DNA of 7,540 bases, from contig CAJUNZ010000117.1 of NCBI GenBank assembly GCA_910587755.1, positions 1-7,540 on the forward strand, written 5' to 3'. Position 1 is the first letter of the stretch. Every line of letters begins with the position of its first letter. Below the pieces are notes generated by a model. That model did no database searches. It saw only the letters and a list, made by a program, of their open reading frames with translations, and was not told the DNA's origin. Both the position numbers and the translations under genes were made by a program. Below are positions 1 to 7,540 of this stretch, piece by piece. This DNA comes from an uncultured Acetatifactor sp. GTDB lineage: Bacteria > Bacillota > Clostridia > Lachnospirales > Lachnospiraceae.

Positions 1-628
1 CCGATTCCGCAAAGCCTCCCTCCGGGCCGATGAACACCGCCGCCTGCCCTCCGGGTCTGATCTTCTCCAGCAGCGCCCTGGTCTTTGCCATGTCCTCCGC
101 CAGTTCATAGGGGATCAGCTTTACGTCCATCCCCGCCGCTTCCTCCAGAGCCTCTCTGAAACCTGCCACCTGCCCCACCTGGGGCACCAGGGCCCTGCGG
201 CTCTGCTGGGCCGCCGCCCGGGCAATGCCCTGCCACCGCTGCACCTTTGACGCCGCCTTCTTCCCGTCCAGCTTCACCACGCACCGGGCGGAAGCCACCG
301 GAATCACCCGGTACACCCCAAGCTCCACCGCCTTCTGGATCACATACTCCATCTTGTCCCCCTTGGGCAGCGCCTGGAACAGATGAATCCTGCAGGGGAG
401 CTCCACATTCTCTTCCTTCACAAAGCGCAGCTCGCAGACCACGCCCTCCGGCCCGTACTCCAGAATGCCGCAGCGGAATTCCCTGCCGTCCAGGCCGTTC
501 CTGACACTGATCTCCTCCCCGGCTTTCATGCGCAGCACATTTTTGATATGGGCTCCATCCTCCCCCTGAATAAGGATGCGCCTTCCCCCTTCGTCAATTC
601 TGTCCGGTTCCACAAAAAACTGATGCAT
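1..628 (-). CDS. rsmE: 16S rRNA m3U1498 methyltransferase RsmE (3' end cut by window edge)
   Basis: RsmE methylates N3 of U1498 in 16S rRNA of the small subunit, using S-adenosylmethionine. My own translation gives 209 uninterrupted residues starting MHQFFVEPDR. An N-terminal PUA-like RNA-binding part (about 1-70) includes DGAHIKNVLRMKAGEE (24-39). The SPOUT catalytic part follows, with QALPKGDKMEYVIQKAVELG (85-104), RWQGIARAAAQQSRR (131-145) and the SAM-site motif IGPEGGF (200-206). The family is usually about 245-250 residues, so roughly 40 C-terminal residues, including the rest of the SPOUT knot, lie beyond position 1. The ATG sits one base after the prmA stop, and an AGGAAGG ribosome site (638-644) lies inside the end of prmA, so the two genes should be translated together. 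Identity is secure; completeness of the 3' end cannot be judged. Confidence 0.95.
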   Translation of the reverse strand, partial: MHQFFVEPDRIDEGGRRILIQGEDGAHIKNVLRMKAGEEISVRNGLDGREFRCGILEYGPEGVVCELRFVKEENVELPCRIHLFQALPKGDKMEYVIQKAVELGVYRVIPVASARCVVKLDGKKAASKVQRWQGIARAAAQQSRRALVPQVGQVAGFREALEEAAGMDVKLIPYELAEDMAKTRALLEKIRPGGQAAVFIGPEGGFAES

Positions 629-629
629 A

Positions 630-1619
630 TTACATGCCCTTCCTGGCTGTGATACAGCGCCACTCCCCCTGCCTTGACACCTCCAGCACTTCAAGCCCTG
701 CAGCCTCCAGGGCCTGCCGCACCACATTTTCTTTGTCGTCAATGATCCCGGAAGTGATGTAGACGCCACCGGGGCGCAGCATTTCCACCGCCACCGGGGT
801 CAGAGGCACCAGCACATCCGCCAGAATATTCGCCGCCACAATGTCACAGCGGCCCCGGCCTGCTTTCTCCTGCAGCTCCCGGTCTGTGATCAGATTTCCC
901 AGGTACAGGGTAAACTGCCCGGGCAAAATGCCGTTGGCCTGACAGTTTTCCAGAACTGCCTCCTGGGCGCAGGGGTCCAGATCCGTGCCGGTCACATGTC
1001 CCGCGCTGAACATCAGGGAAAGGATTCCCAGAATGCCGCTGCCCGTGCCCACGTCCAGAATCTCCATCCCCGGCTGCACAAACCGGCGCAGCTGCCGGAT
1101 GCACAGCTGTGTGGTCTCGTGCATGCCTGTGCCGAAGGCGGTGCCGGGGTCAATGTGCAGCACCATGCTCCCCCTCCCCTTCTCCTGCGCCTCCTCCCAG
1201 GAGGGAATCACCAGAATATCATCTATATAAAACTGATGGAAATACTGCTTCCAGTTGTTGATCCAGTCTATATCCTCTGTCTCGTCCACGGAGACACTGC
1301 CCTCTCCGATGTCGCCGAACTGGCGCAGCTCCTCCAGTTCCCTGCGCACAAGCGCCAGAACGGTGTCCGCATCCGTCCGCTCCCCCTGAAGTTCCAGGCT
1401 GCCGTCCTCCTTCTCCTCCACAAAAAAGCTCAGATAGGCCACCCCGTCGTCCTCCGGGCCCTCCGGCAGAATATCCACGAACATCTGCTCCTTCTCCCAG
1501 GCAGTCAGAGGAACCTTGTCCTCTATCTGGGCCCCTTCCAGACCGATATCATACAGGGCGCTCACCAGAATATCCTCTGCCTCCGTAATCGTCTTAATCT
1601 TAAATTTTATCCACTTCAA
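630..1619 (-). CDS. prmA: Ribosomal protein L11 methyltransferase PrmA, TTG start
   Basis: PrmA is a cytoplasmic SAM-dependent enzyme that methylates lysines and the N-terminus of ribosomal protein L11. The 329-residue product has an N-terminal L11-recognition domain (about 1-110) followed by a Rossmann methyltransferase domain. Visible motifs are WKQYFHQF (123-130), DPGTAFGTGMHETT (157-170), the SAM loop DVGTGSGILGI (189-199), the acidic DLDP (213-216) and the catalytic-region NILA (264-267). It is slightly longer than the usual roughly 290-315 residues, mainly through an acidic stretch near 45-80. The start is TTG (1619-1617). No ATG precedes MKWIKF in a useful position, and GGAGG lies 9 nt upstream. 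The start overlaps the stop of the upstream membrane-protein gene by 4 bases (TTGA), implying translational coupling. rsmE follows after one base. Orthologs usually follow dnaJ directly; here another gene intervenes. Confidence 0.96.
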   Translation of the reverse strand: MKWIKFKIKTITEAEDILVSALYDIGLEGAQIEDKVPLTAWEKEQMFVDILPEGPEDDGVAYLSFFVEEKEDGSLELQGERTDADTVLALVRRELEELRQFGDIGEGSVSVDETEDIDWINNWKQYFHQFYIDDILVIPSWEEAQEKGRGSMVLHIDPGTAFGTGMHETTQLCIRQLRRFVQPGMEILDVGTGSGILGILSLMFSAGHVTGTDLDPCAQEAVLENCQANGILPGQFTLYLGNLITDRELQEKAGRGRCDIVAANILADVLVPLTPVAVEMLRPGGVYITSGIIDDKENVVRQALEAAGLEVLEVSRQGEWRCITARKGM

Positions 1620-3190
1620 TGACTTTGTCCTCCCAAAAGTCCGCGCATTCTGCGCTTCCTGTTCTCACACAGCCCCAGTACCAGAAAAAGATAGGGTGTG
1701 GCCAGAACCTGCTGAAAGCTCACAAACGAATGAGCCCCGTACATGGCCAGAGCGGCCAGTCCCAGCCATTCCCCGTGGACGCTCCTCCATCCAGGCGCCT
1801 GCCGGGCCTCCTTCCGGAAGCTCCAGATCCCGGCCAGGAACACCCACACATAACAGACCGTCCCCAGAATGCCCACATTGCACAGCTGGGTCAGCAGCTC
1901 GCAGTGGGCGTTGGTAAAGAGGGCCCCATCCCAGTGTTCCCCCTTCCACACATCCGTCCCCGCGGCCAGTCTTTGGAAAACCGCCGGACCATAGCAGTCC
2001 GGGCCCACTCCCAGAAGCTTCTCCTTCCACCCTGCCTCCATAAAACTCTCCCAGGCAATCCGCCACAGAAGCCCTCTTCCGCTGCCAAAGCTGTCGTCCA
2101 CACCTCCCAGCACCAGAACGGCGAACAGCACCCCAAAGACCGCAGCTCCCAGAGCCACCAGGGCTCCTGCGATCTTTTTGCTGCGTTTATCCTGCTCTGC
2201 CCTGGCGGATCCCTTCCTTCCCCTCACCGCCAGGAAAAGCAGAAGGCAAACCGCCGCCCCGCCGATCCCATGATACCATTTCATGTGGTCGAATATATTT
2301 CCGTCCCGCACCACGGCTGCCTTCTCCCCCTGGAGGTTCATCAGAACTTCCATCAGGGGCATGCCCAGGAAGAAGCCGGTAAACAGCAGGAACGCCTTCT
2401 TCAGCCTGACGGCATTGCCGTATCCTGCCAGAAGACACATGCCCATGCACACGGCCAGAATCAGCAGGCCCCCCTGGCTTCCCTGAATGCCCATGAGCAC
2501 AAAAGCCCCCGCCGCCGCTCCATACAGGGGCGGCTGCAGCCATTTTCTCTCCTCCCACAGGTAATGTCCCGCCACAAAAGCCAGGGCCACGCTGTAAAAG
2601 CCGCAGAACCAGTTAATATTCCCAAGGGTGGAGAGCATATGACCGTATTCCCAGTCCGCCACATTCCACCCTTCGTGCAGCCCCAGGGGATCCACCCCCA
2701 GACGGTGCCAAAGCCCCAGAAGCGTCACCAGGGCCACCGCCCCCTCTCCCAGGTACAGGGGCCAGGCAGCCCCGTCGTACTGCCTGGACACAAAAAAGTA
2801 AACGCCCACAAAGAGCACCTGGGACCAGGCCCCCATAAACCAGCCGTCATACCCCTCCCAGGCCAGGGAACCGTAGGCGCTGCACAGGGCCGACAGCACC
2901 GCGGAGGCGCCGTAGGAGGCCACGGCACAGTCAAGGAAGCTGAAGGACCAGGCCCTGCTTTGGCCCCGGCGTACCCGCCCCAGAGATTCTGCCAAAGCCC
3001 GCACCCGTCCCGGCAGTCCGGCCACAAGCCAGCCTCCCAGACAGATCAGGGACACGTTGCGGAAGAGCACATACTTGGTGTCCCCCAGCAGCCAGTACCC
3101 CTCCCCTGTGTAGAGGGTCAGGGCTCCCAGCAGCGCAATGAGATACAGGTTGCACAAAATTCCTAAAAATTCATTTCCGTCGTTTTTCAT
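1616..3190 (-). CDS. O-antigen ligase/polymerase-family polytopic membrane protein
   Basis: This 524-residue integral membrane protein has about 12-14 hydrophobic segments, for example near 10-28, 43-60, 87-107, 120-136, 146-162, 192-210, 221-257, 265-285, 307-322, 340-362, 438-458 and 474-508. The C-terminal third has the Wzy_C/WaaL-type pattern: SGRGLLWRIAWESF (370-383), then LLGVGPDCYG (392-401), a polar outside loop, and NAHCELLTQLCNVGILG (427-443). Arg372/Arg377 and His429 match the loop Arg/His positions thought to act in these enzymes. Family members join or polymerise lipid-linked glycans at the outer membrane face. In a Gram-positive cell the substrate would be a cell-wall polysaccharide, but that is inference and no glycan genes lie nearby. 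There is no TPR tail. It sits between dnaJ and prmA behind its own promoter and overlaps prmA by 4 nt. The only ribosome-site-like sequence (AAGGA) is just 2 nt from the ATG; an in-frame stop immediately upstream rules out an earlier start. Base composition resembles its neighbours, so recent transfer is not evident. Confidence 0.82.
   Translation of the reverse strand: MKNDGNEFLGILCNLYLIALLGALTLYTGEGYWLLGDTKYVLFRNVSLICLGGWLVAGLPGRVRALAESLGRVRRGQSRAWSFSFLDCAVASYGASAVLSALCSAYGSLAWEGYDGWFMGAWSQVLFVGVYFFVSRQYDGAAWPLYLGEGAVALVTLLGLWHRLGVDPLGLHEGWNVADWEYGHMLSTLGNINWFCGFYSVALAFVAGHYLWEERKWLQPPLYGAAAGAFVLMGIQGSQGGLLILAVCMGMCLLAGYGNAVRLKKAFLLFTGFFLGMPLMEVLMNLQGEKAAVVRDGNIFDHMKWYHGIGGAAVCLLLFLAVRGRKGSARAEQDKRSKKIAGALVALGAAVFGVLFAVLVLGGVDDSFGSGRGLLWRIAWESFMEAGWKEKLLGVGPDCYGPAVFQRLAAGTDVWKGEHWDGALFTNAHCELLTQLCNVGILGTVCYVWVFLAGIWSFRKEARQAPGWRSVHGEWLGLAALAMYGAHSFVSFQQVLATPYLFLVLGLCENRKRRMRGLLGGQSH
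1629..1633 (-). promoter_or_regulatory. Ribosome binding site of prmA, deciding its TTG start
   Basis: GGAGG on the minus strand lies 9 nt before the TTG at 1619-1617, inside the last codons of the upstream membrane-protein gene (encoding GGQSH). It is the only good Shine-Dalgarno match near the conserved MKWIKF N-terminus, so it supports an unusual TTG start. Confidence 0.8.
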
Positions 3191-3198
3191 ATTCCTTG

Positions 3199-3227
3199 AT
3201 TATACTCTTTTTTTCCGCATTTGAAAA
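3199..3227 (-). promoter_or_regulatory. Predicted vegetative promoter for the ligase-prmA-rsmE unit
   Basis: On the minus strand a perfect -10 box TATAAT (3204-3199) follows a 17-nt spacer and a 4-of-6 match to the -35 box, TTTTCA (3227-3222). The -35 box overlaps the distal edge of the dnaJ terminator stem. The predicted +1 is near 3192, only about 2 nt before the ATG at 3190, so the mRNA would be almost leaderless. Prediction is by eye and the start site is inferred from standard spacing. Confidence 0.6.
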
Positions 3228-3256
3228 GGACTGCTGTGGGCTGCAGCAGTCCTTTT
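3224..3256 (-). terminator. Intrinsic terminator after dnaJ, possibly bidirectional
   Basis: A perfect 13-bp inverted repeat (AAAAGGACTGCTG at 3224-3236 and CAGCAGTCCTTTT at 3244-3256) encloses a 7-nt loop, 25 nt past the dnaJ stop. The core is 9 GC-rich base pairs. Read from dnaJ (minus strand), the stem ends in only four U, followed by CAAA, so some read-through into the next gene is plausible. Read on the plus strand the tail has six T (3253-3258). Confidence 0.8.
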
Positions 3257-3281
3257 TTAGTTTTTGCCAAATCTTCCGGTT

Positions 3282-4472
3282 TTACTTCCAGAATTTCTTT
3301 TTCCGCCCCTCTTTGGTGCCTTCCTTGGCTTCCTTGCCCTCTCCCGGCTGCTCCTGCTCGGAAGAAGGTTTTGCGGCGTTTAAAGTGTTCCCTGTGTGCT
3401 CGTCAAACTGGCGCAGCAGTTCTTTTGCCTCGGGCTTGAGCTTGTCGGGAACCTGTACCACCAGGGTCACATAGTGGTCGCCCCTGACATCCTTGTTCCT
3501 CCAGGAAGGCACACCCTTGCCCCTCAGCCGCACTCTGGTGTCTGTCTGGGTGCCTGGCTTCACGTCATAAATCACCTTGCCGTCCACGGTGTCAATCAGA
3601 ATTTCTCCCCCCAGAGCGGCCACCGCAAAGGACATGGGCACCGTGGAGTAGATATCGAAATCCTGCCTCTGGAAGATGGGATGCCTGCCCACAATCACCT
3701 CAATAAGCACATCTCCCCTGGGACCTCCGTTGACGCCGGGTTCTCCCAGCCCGGGCATGCGGGTGGACTGGCCATTGTCAATTCCCGCAGGAATATCCAC
3801 GGAATAGCGTTTTTTCATGGTGATGTATCCCGTTCCCCGGCAGTCGGCGCACTTGTCCTTGATGGTCTTGCCGCTTCCCTGGCAGTCCGGGCAGGTCTGC
3901 ACATTGCGGACCGTCCCGAAGAGAGACTGGGAAGTATAGACCACCTGGCCCTTGCCCCCGCACTTGGCACAGGTCTCAGGGCTGGTTCCGGGCTTTGCCC
4001 CGGAGCCGCTGCAGGTCTTGCAGGTCTCCTTCACATTCAGTTCTATTTCCTTCTTACAGCCGAACACAGCCTCCTCGAAGGAGATCCGCACACTGGTGCG
4101 CAGGTTGGCTCCCTTCATGGGGCCATTGCTGTAGGCGCTCCTGCTGCGGCCGCCCCCAAAAAGATCGCCGAAAATATCTCCGAAGATATCTCCAAAATCC
4201 GCCCCTGTGAAATCAAATCCGCCACCGCCGCCGGCACCGCCCTCAAAGGCGGCATGGCCAAACTGGTCATACTGGCGCCTCTTGTCCGCGTCGCTGAGCA
4301 CGGCATAGGCCTCCGAGGCCTCCTTGAACTTTTTCTCCGCCTCTTTGTCACCGGGGTTCATATCCGGATGATATTTTTTTGCCAGGGCACGGTACGCCTT
4401 TTTGATCTCAGCGTCGTCCGCCCCTTTACTCACGCCGAGTACTTCATAGTAATCCCGTTTCTGCTCTGCCAT
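3282..4472 (-). CDS. dnaJ: Chaperone DnaJ (Hsp40, type I)
   Basis: DnaJ delivers unfolded proteins to DnaK and stimulates its ATPase. The 396-residue product has all type I parts. The J-domain (about 6-71) carries HPD at 35-37. A Gly/Phe region (about 72-118) includes GDIFGDIFGDLFGGG. Four zinc motifs follow: CKTCSGSG (151-158), CAKCGGKG (168-175), CPDCQGSG (194-201) and CADCRGTG (208-215). The C-terminal substrate-binding domain runs to about 365. A Lys/Glu-rich tail (about 371-396) makes it a little longer than the usual 370-385. The start is the ATG at 4472-4470: it has a strong GAGGTGA ribosome site 5 nt upstream and begins MAEQKRDYYEVLG. A GTG nine bases further upstream lies inside that ribosome site and is rejected. 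It is separated from dnaK by 125 nt with a large hairpin and followed by a terminator. Confidence 0.98.
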   Translation of the reverse strand: MAEQKRDYYEVLGVSKGADDAEIKKAYRALAKKYHPDMNPGDKEAEKKFKEASEAYAVLSDADKRRQYDQFGHAAFEGGAGGGGGFDFTGADFGDIFGDIFGDLFGGGRSRSAYSNGPMKGANLRTSVRISFEEAVFGCKKEIELNVKETCKTCSGSGAKPGTSPETCAKCGGKGQVVYTSQSLFGTVRNVQTCPDCQGSGKTIKDKCADCRGTGYITMKKRYSVDIPAGIDNGQSTRMPGLGEPGVNGGPRGDVLIEVIVGRHPIFQRQDFDIYSTVPMSFAVAALGGEILIDTVDGKVIYDVKPGTQTDTRVRLRGKGVPSWRNKDVRGDHYVTLVVQVPDKLKPEAKELLRQFDEHTGNTLNAAKPSSEQEQPGEGKEAKEGTKEGRKKKFWK

Positions 4473-4477
4473 CCCTA

Positions 4478-4484
4478 TCACCTC
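4478..4484 (-). promoter_or_regulatory. Ribosome binding site of dnaJ, deciding the ATG start
   Basis: GAGGTGA on the minus strand lies 5 nt before the ATG at 4472. The competing GTG start (4481-4479) is part of this motif, which argues for the downstream ATG. The site is 17 nt outside the base of the upstream hairpin, so that structure should leave it accessible. Confidence 0.85.
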
Positions 4485-4501
4485 ATTTCACAGACAAGGC
4501 G

Positions 4502-4565
4502 GCACAGAACATGCGCCGGGGCGTTCCGGATGCCTCCGGAACCCTCCCAGGCCCATGCCCTGTGC
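4502..4565 (-). other. Long imperfect hairpin in the dnaK-dnaJ intergenic region
   Basis: The region folds into one near-continuous hairpin. The outer 12-bp stem (4502-4513 with 4554-4565) reads GCACAGGGCAUG against CAUGUUCUGUGC in the minus-strand RNA. After one mismatch come 3 bp (4515-4517 with 4550-4552), another mismatch, 3 bp (4519-4521 with 4546-4548), a small asymmetric loop, and a perfect 8-bp stem GUUCCGGA/UCCGGAAC (4523-4530 with 4535-4542) closed by a 4-nt loop. That makes 26 pairs in 64 nt. Two outer-stem positions are G-U in the dnaK-dnaJ message but A-C on the other strand, which favours function as RNA of the coding strand. No U-run follows, so it is not a simple terminator. 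Its role is unknown: mRNA processing or stability, or a dispersed palindromic repeat, are options. Confidence 0.75.
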
Positions 4566-4597
4566 TCCCACTCCTCTGCTGTTTAATCTGTTTTGGT

Positions 4598-6472
<1,875 letters not shown>

Positions 6473-6548
6473 TTTTATATCCTCCTCGTTTTTCCTCTAT
6501 ACTAAATATTATGGAATCTGCCTTATGTGATCTTCTGCGCCGTCCGTC

Positions 6549-7199
6549 CTACTGAACCACGGCCACCATGGAATGCCTTACCACGCTCTCCCGGTAAGTG
6601 TAACCCTTCAGCAGCTCCTGGGCCACTGTGCCGGACTCATACTCCTGGCTCTCCACCTGCATAACCGCGTTGTGAAAGCCGGGGTCAAATTCCTTCCCCA
6701 CCGCCTCAATGGGCTTCACACCCAGATTCTCCAATTCTGTCAGCAGCTGTCTGTAAATGTGATCCATGCCGCTTACAAAAGGATCCTCCCTCTTCTCCTG
6801 GGGCACCATGGCCAGGCCCCTCTCAAAATTGTCCACAATGGGGAGTATCTTCTCAATGACGCTTTTTGCGCCCGTCTCAAACATGGCGGACTTTTCCTTT
6901 TCCGTCCTGTTGCGGAAGTTCTCAAATTCTGCCAGCTGACGCTTTACCTTGTCTTCCAGCTGCTCGATCCGCTCCTTGCTGCCCTGAGCTTTTTTGTCCA
7001 GCTTCGCCTGCTTCTTGGCGGCTCTCTTTTCCGCCCAGGTCTTGGGGTCCTCCCCCTCGGGCGCGTCCTCCGGTGCAGCTTCCGCCGCATCCGGCTCCTC
7101 CTGGACGCTTCCGGCCTGATCCTGCTCTTCCGCCTCCAGGGTCTCCTCTTCCTTTACTTCCTCTTCTATACTAATCTCGTTCGTTTCCTGTTCAGCCAT
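6549..7199 (-). CDS. grpE: Nucleotide exchange factor GrpE
   Basis: GrpE dimerises and releases ADP from DnaK to reset the chaperone cycle. The 216-residue product has a disordered, very acidic N-terminus (about 1-52, mostly Glu, Asp, Ala, Pro). A basic stretch (KRAAKKQAKLDKK, 58-70) leads into the long dimer helix (about 73-125), with LAEFENFRNRTEKEK (89-103) and ILPIVDNFERGLAMV (118-132). The C-terminal beta domain that contacts DnaK holds FDPGFHNAVMQVES (171-184) and GYTYRESVVRHSMVAVVQ (199-216). The start is the ATG at 7199-7197 with GGAGG 8 nt upstream. A TTG 15 bases further upstream would add five residues (MEVED), but it lies just before that ribosome site and has no convincing one of its own. 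It begins 25 nt after the hrcA stop, so the two are co-transcribed. Confidence 0.97.
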   Translation of the reverse strand: MAEQETNEISIEEEVKEEETLEAEEQDQAGSVQEEPDAAEAAPEDAPEGEDPKTWAEKRAAKKQAKLDKKAQGSKERIEQLEDKVKRQLAEFENFRNRTEKEKSAMFETGAKSVIEKILPIVDNFERGLAMVPQEKREDPFVSGMDHIYRQLLTELENLGVKPIEAVGKEFDPGFHNAVMQVESQEYESGTVAQELLKGYTYRESVVRHSMVAVVQ

Positions 7200-7207
7200 A
7201 TCCTCAA

Positions 7208-7212
7208 CCTCC
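7208..7212 (-). promoter_or_regulatory. Ribosome binding site of grpE, deciding the ATG start
   Basis: GGAGG on the minus strand lies 8 nt before the ATG at 7199, in the 25-nt gap after hrcA. It supports MAEQETNEIS as the N-terminus over the in-frame TTG at 7214-7212, which touches this motif. Confidence 0.8.
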
Positions 7213-7224
7213 AACTCCCGTTCC

Positions 7225-7540
7225 TTATTCTATCTCTCTGCTGCTCTTCCCCTCTTCCCTGCCGCCCCTGTACAGCGCGTCCAGCTGGGTCTGTATGGTT
7301 CTAAGGGTTTCCACAACCTTGTCATAGTCCATTCTCTTGGGCCCCACGATTCCTATGGTTCCCTTCATGCCGCCTCCAAGTTCATAGGTGGCAGTAACCA
7401 CGCTGCAGTCCCTCATGCTCTGTACCGGCGTCTCCGCACCGATATACACCTGAATGCCGGTGTTCTCTCTCTCCGGTCCGGTCTCCCCCAGAAGTTCTCC
7501 CAGAAGCTGCTTTTCCTCGAAAGTGTTGATGAGCTCGCTG
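7225..7540 (-). CDS. hrcA: Heat-inducible transcription repressor HrcA (C-terminal part only)
   Basis: HrcA represses class I heat-shock operons by binding the CIRCE inverted repeat, and its activity depends on the GroE chaperonin. Only the last 104 residues are visible, open to the right edge and ending in TAA at 7227-7225. They match the end of the family: SELINTFEEKQLLGELLGE (1-19 of the visible part), VYIGAE (31-36), DCSVVTATYELGGGMKGTIG (44-63) and the signature GIVGPKRMDY (63-72), followed by a final helix and a charged tail. HrcA is usually about 340-350 residues, so the N-terminal winged-helix DNA-binding domain and the expected CIRCE operator and promoter lie outside the window. It heads the operon with grpE, dnaK and dnaJ. 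Confidence 0.95.
   Translation of the reverse strand, partial: SELINTFEEKQLLGELLGETGPERENTGIQVYIGAETPVQSMRDCSVVTATYELGGGMKGTIGIVGPKRMDYDKVVETLRTIQTQLDALYRGGREEGKSSREIE

Noticed and set aside
1619..3166. 515-codon plus-strand open frame lying almost exactly opposite the membrane-protein gene
   Set aside because: Its product is rich in His, Pro and Gln with no recognisable domain, as expected for the complement of a GC-rich membrane-protein gene. The minus-strand frame has clear membrane segments and family motifs.
4502..4565. Reading the dnaK-dnaJ hairpin as an intrinsic terminator
   Set aside because: Neither side of the stem is followed by a run of U; in the coding direction the next bases lead into the dnaJ ribosome site.
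3396..4586. 396-codon plus-strand open frame opposite dnaJ
   Set aside because: Antisense shadow of a highly conserved gene in GC-rich DNA; no family motifs, and it runs through the dnaJ start and the intergenic hairpin.
6473..6548. Possible internal promoter or CIRCE element in the AT-rich grpE-dnaK gap
   Set aside because: A -10-like AT-rich stretch is present but no matching -35 box, and no TTAGCACTC/GAGTGCTAA inverted repeat. The gap is best explained as spacer plus the dnaK ribosome site.
6573..7304. 243-codon plus-strand open frame opposite grpE and the end of hrcA
   Set aside because: Leu-rich complement of the Glu/Lys-rich GrpE helices; it has no motifs and crosses two well-supported genes.

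Overview
The window is a densely packed block of housekeeping genes, all on the minus strand, so it reads from right to left. It holds the heat-shock operon hrcA (C-terminal end only), grpE, dnaK and dnaJ. A multi-spanning membrane protein of the O-antigen ligase/polymerase type follows, then the ribosome-modification genes prmA and rsmE (rsmE runs off the left edge). The order hrcA-grpE-dnaK-dnaJ-prmA-rsmE is the classic Firmicutes arrangement. DnaK lacks the segment that Gram-negative DnaK carries after the first ATPase motifs, which also fits a Firmicute. The DnaJ, PrmA and RsmE wording (for example AAAQQSRR in RsmE and the FQRQDFDIYSTVP stretch in DnaJ) looks clostridial, probably Lachnospiraceae-like, but with fairly high GC. 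The family assignment is inference; no 16S gene or other marker is present.

Layout from right to left: hrcA C-terminus (7540-7225); a 25-nt gap; grpE (7199-6549); a 76-nt gap; dnaK (6472-4598); a 125-nt gap containing a long hairpin (4565-4502); dnaJ (4472-3282); an intrinsic-terminator hairpin (3256-3224) directly abutting a promoter (3227-3199); the ligase-like gene (3190-1616); prmA (1619-630, overlapping it by 4 nt, TTG start); and rsmE (628 to beyond position 1, one base after prmA). There is no gene-free stretch of more than 300 bases and no plus-strand gene that I believe. I see no tRNA, rRNA, CRISPR or transposon.

Functionally there are two transcription units. The first is the HrcA repressor plus the Hsp70 machine: DnaK, its J-protein DnaJ and its nucleotide exchange factor GrpE. 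No CIRCE operator lies in the window; it would be expected upstream of hrcA, outside the right edge. The second couples a polysaccharide-type membrane enzyme to two ribosome methyltransferases: PrmA acts on ribosomal protein L11 and RsmE on 16S rRNA.

The parts most worth a second look are all on the RNA or operon-architecture scale. One is the long structured element between dnaK and dnaJ, whose two non-Watson-Crick stem positions become G-U pairs only in the coding-strand RNA. Another is the terminator/promoter junction, which would give an almost leaderless mRNA. The third is the ligase gene wedged between dnaJ and prmA. I did not find a defence system or another wholly new gene system.
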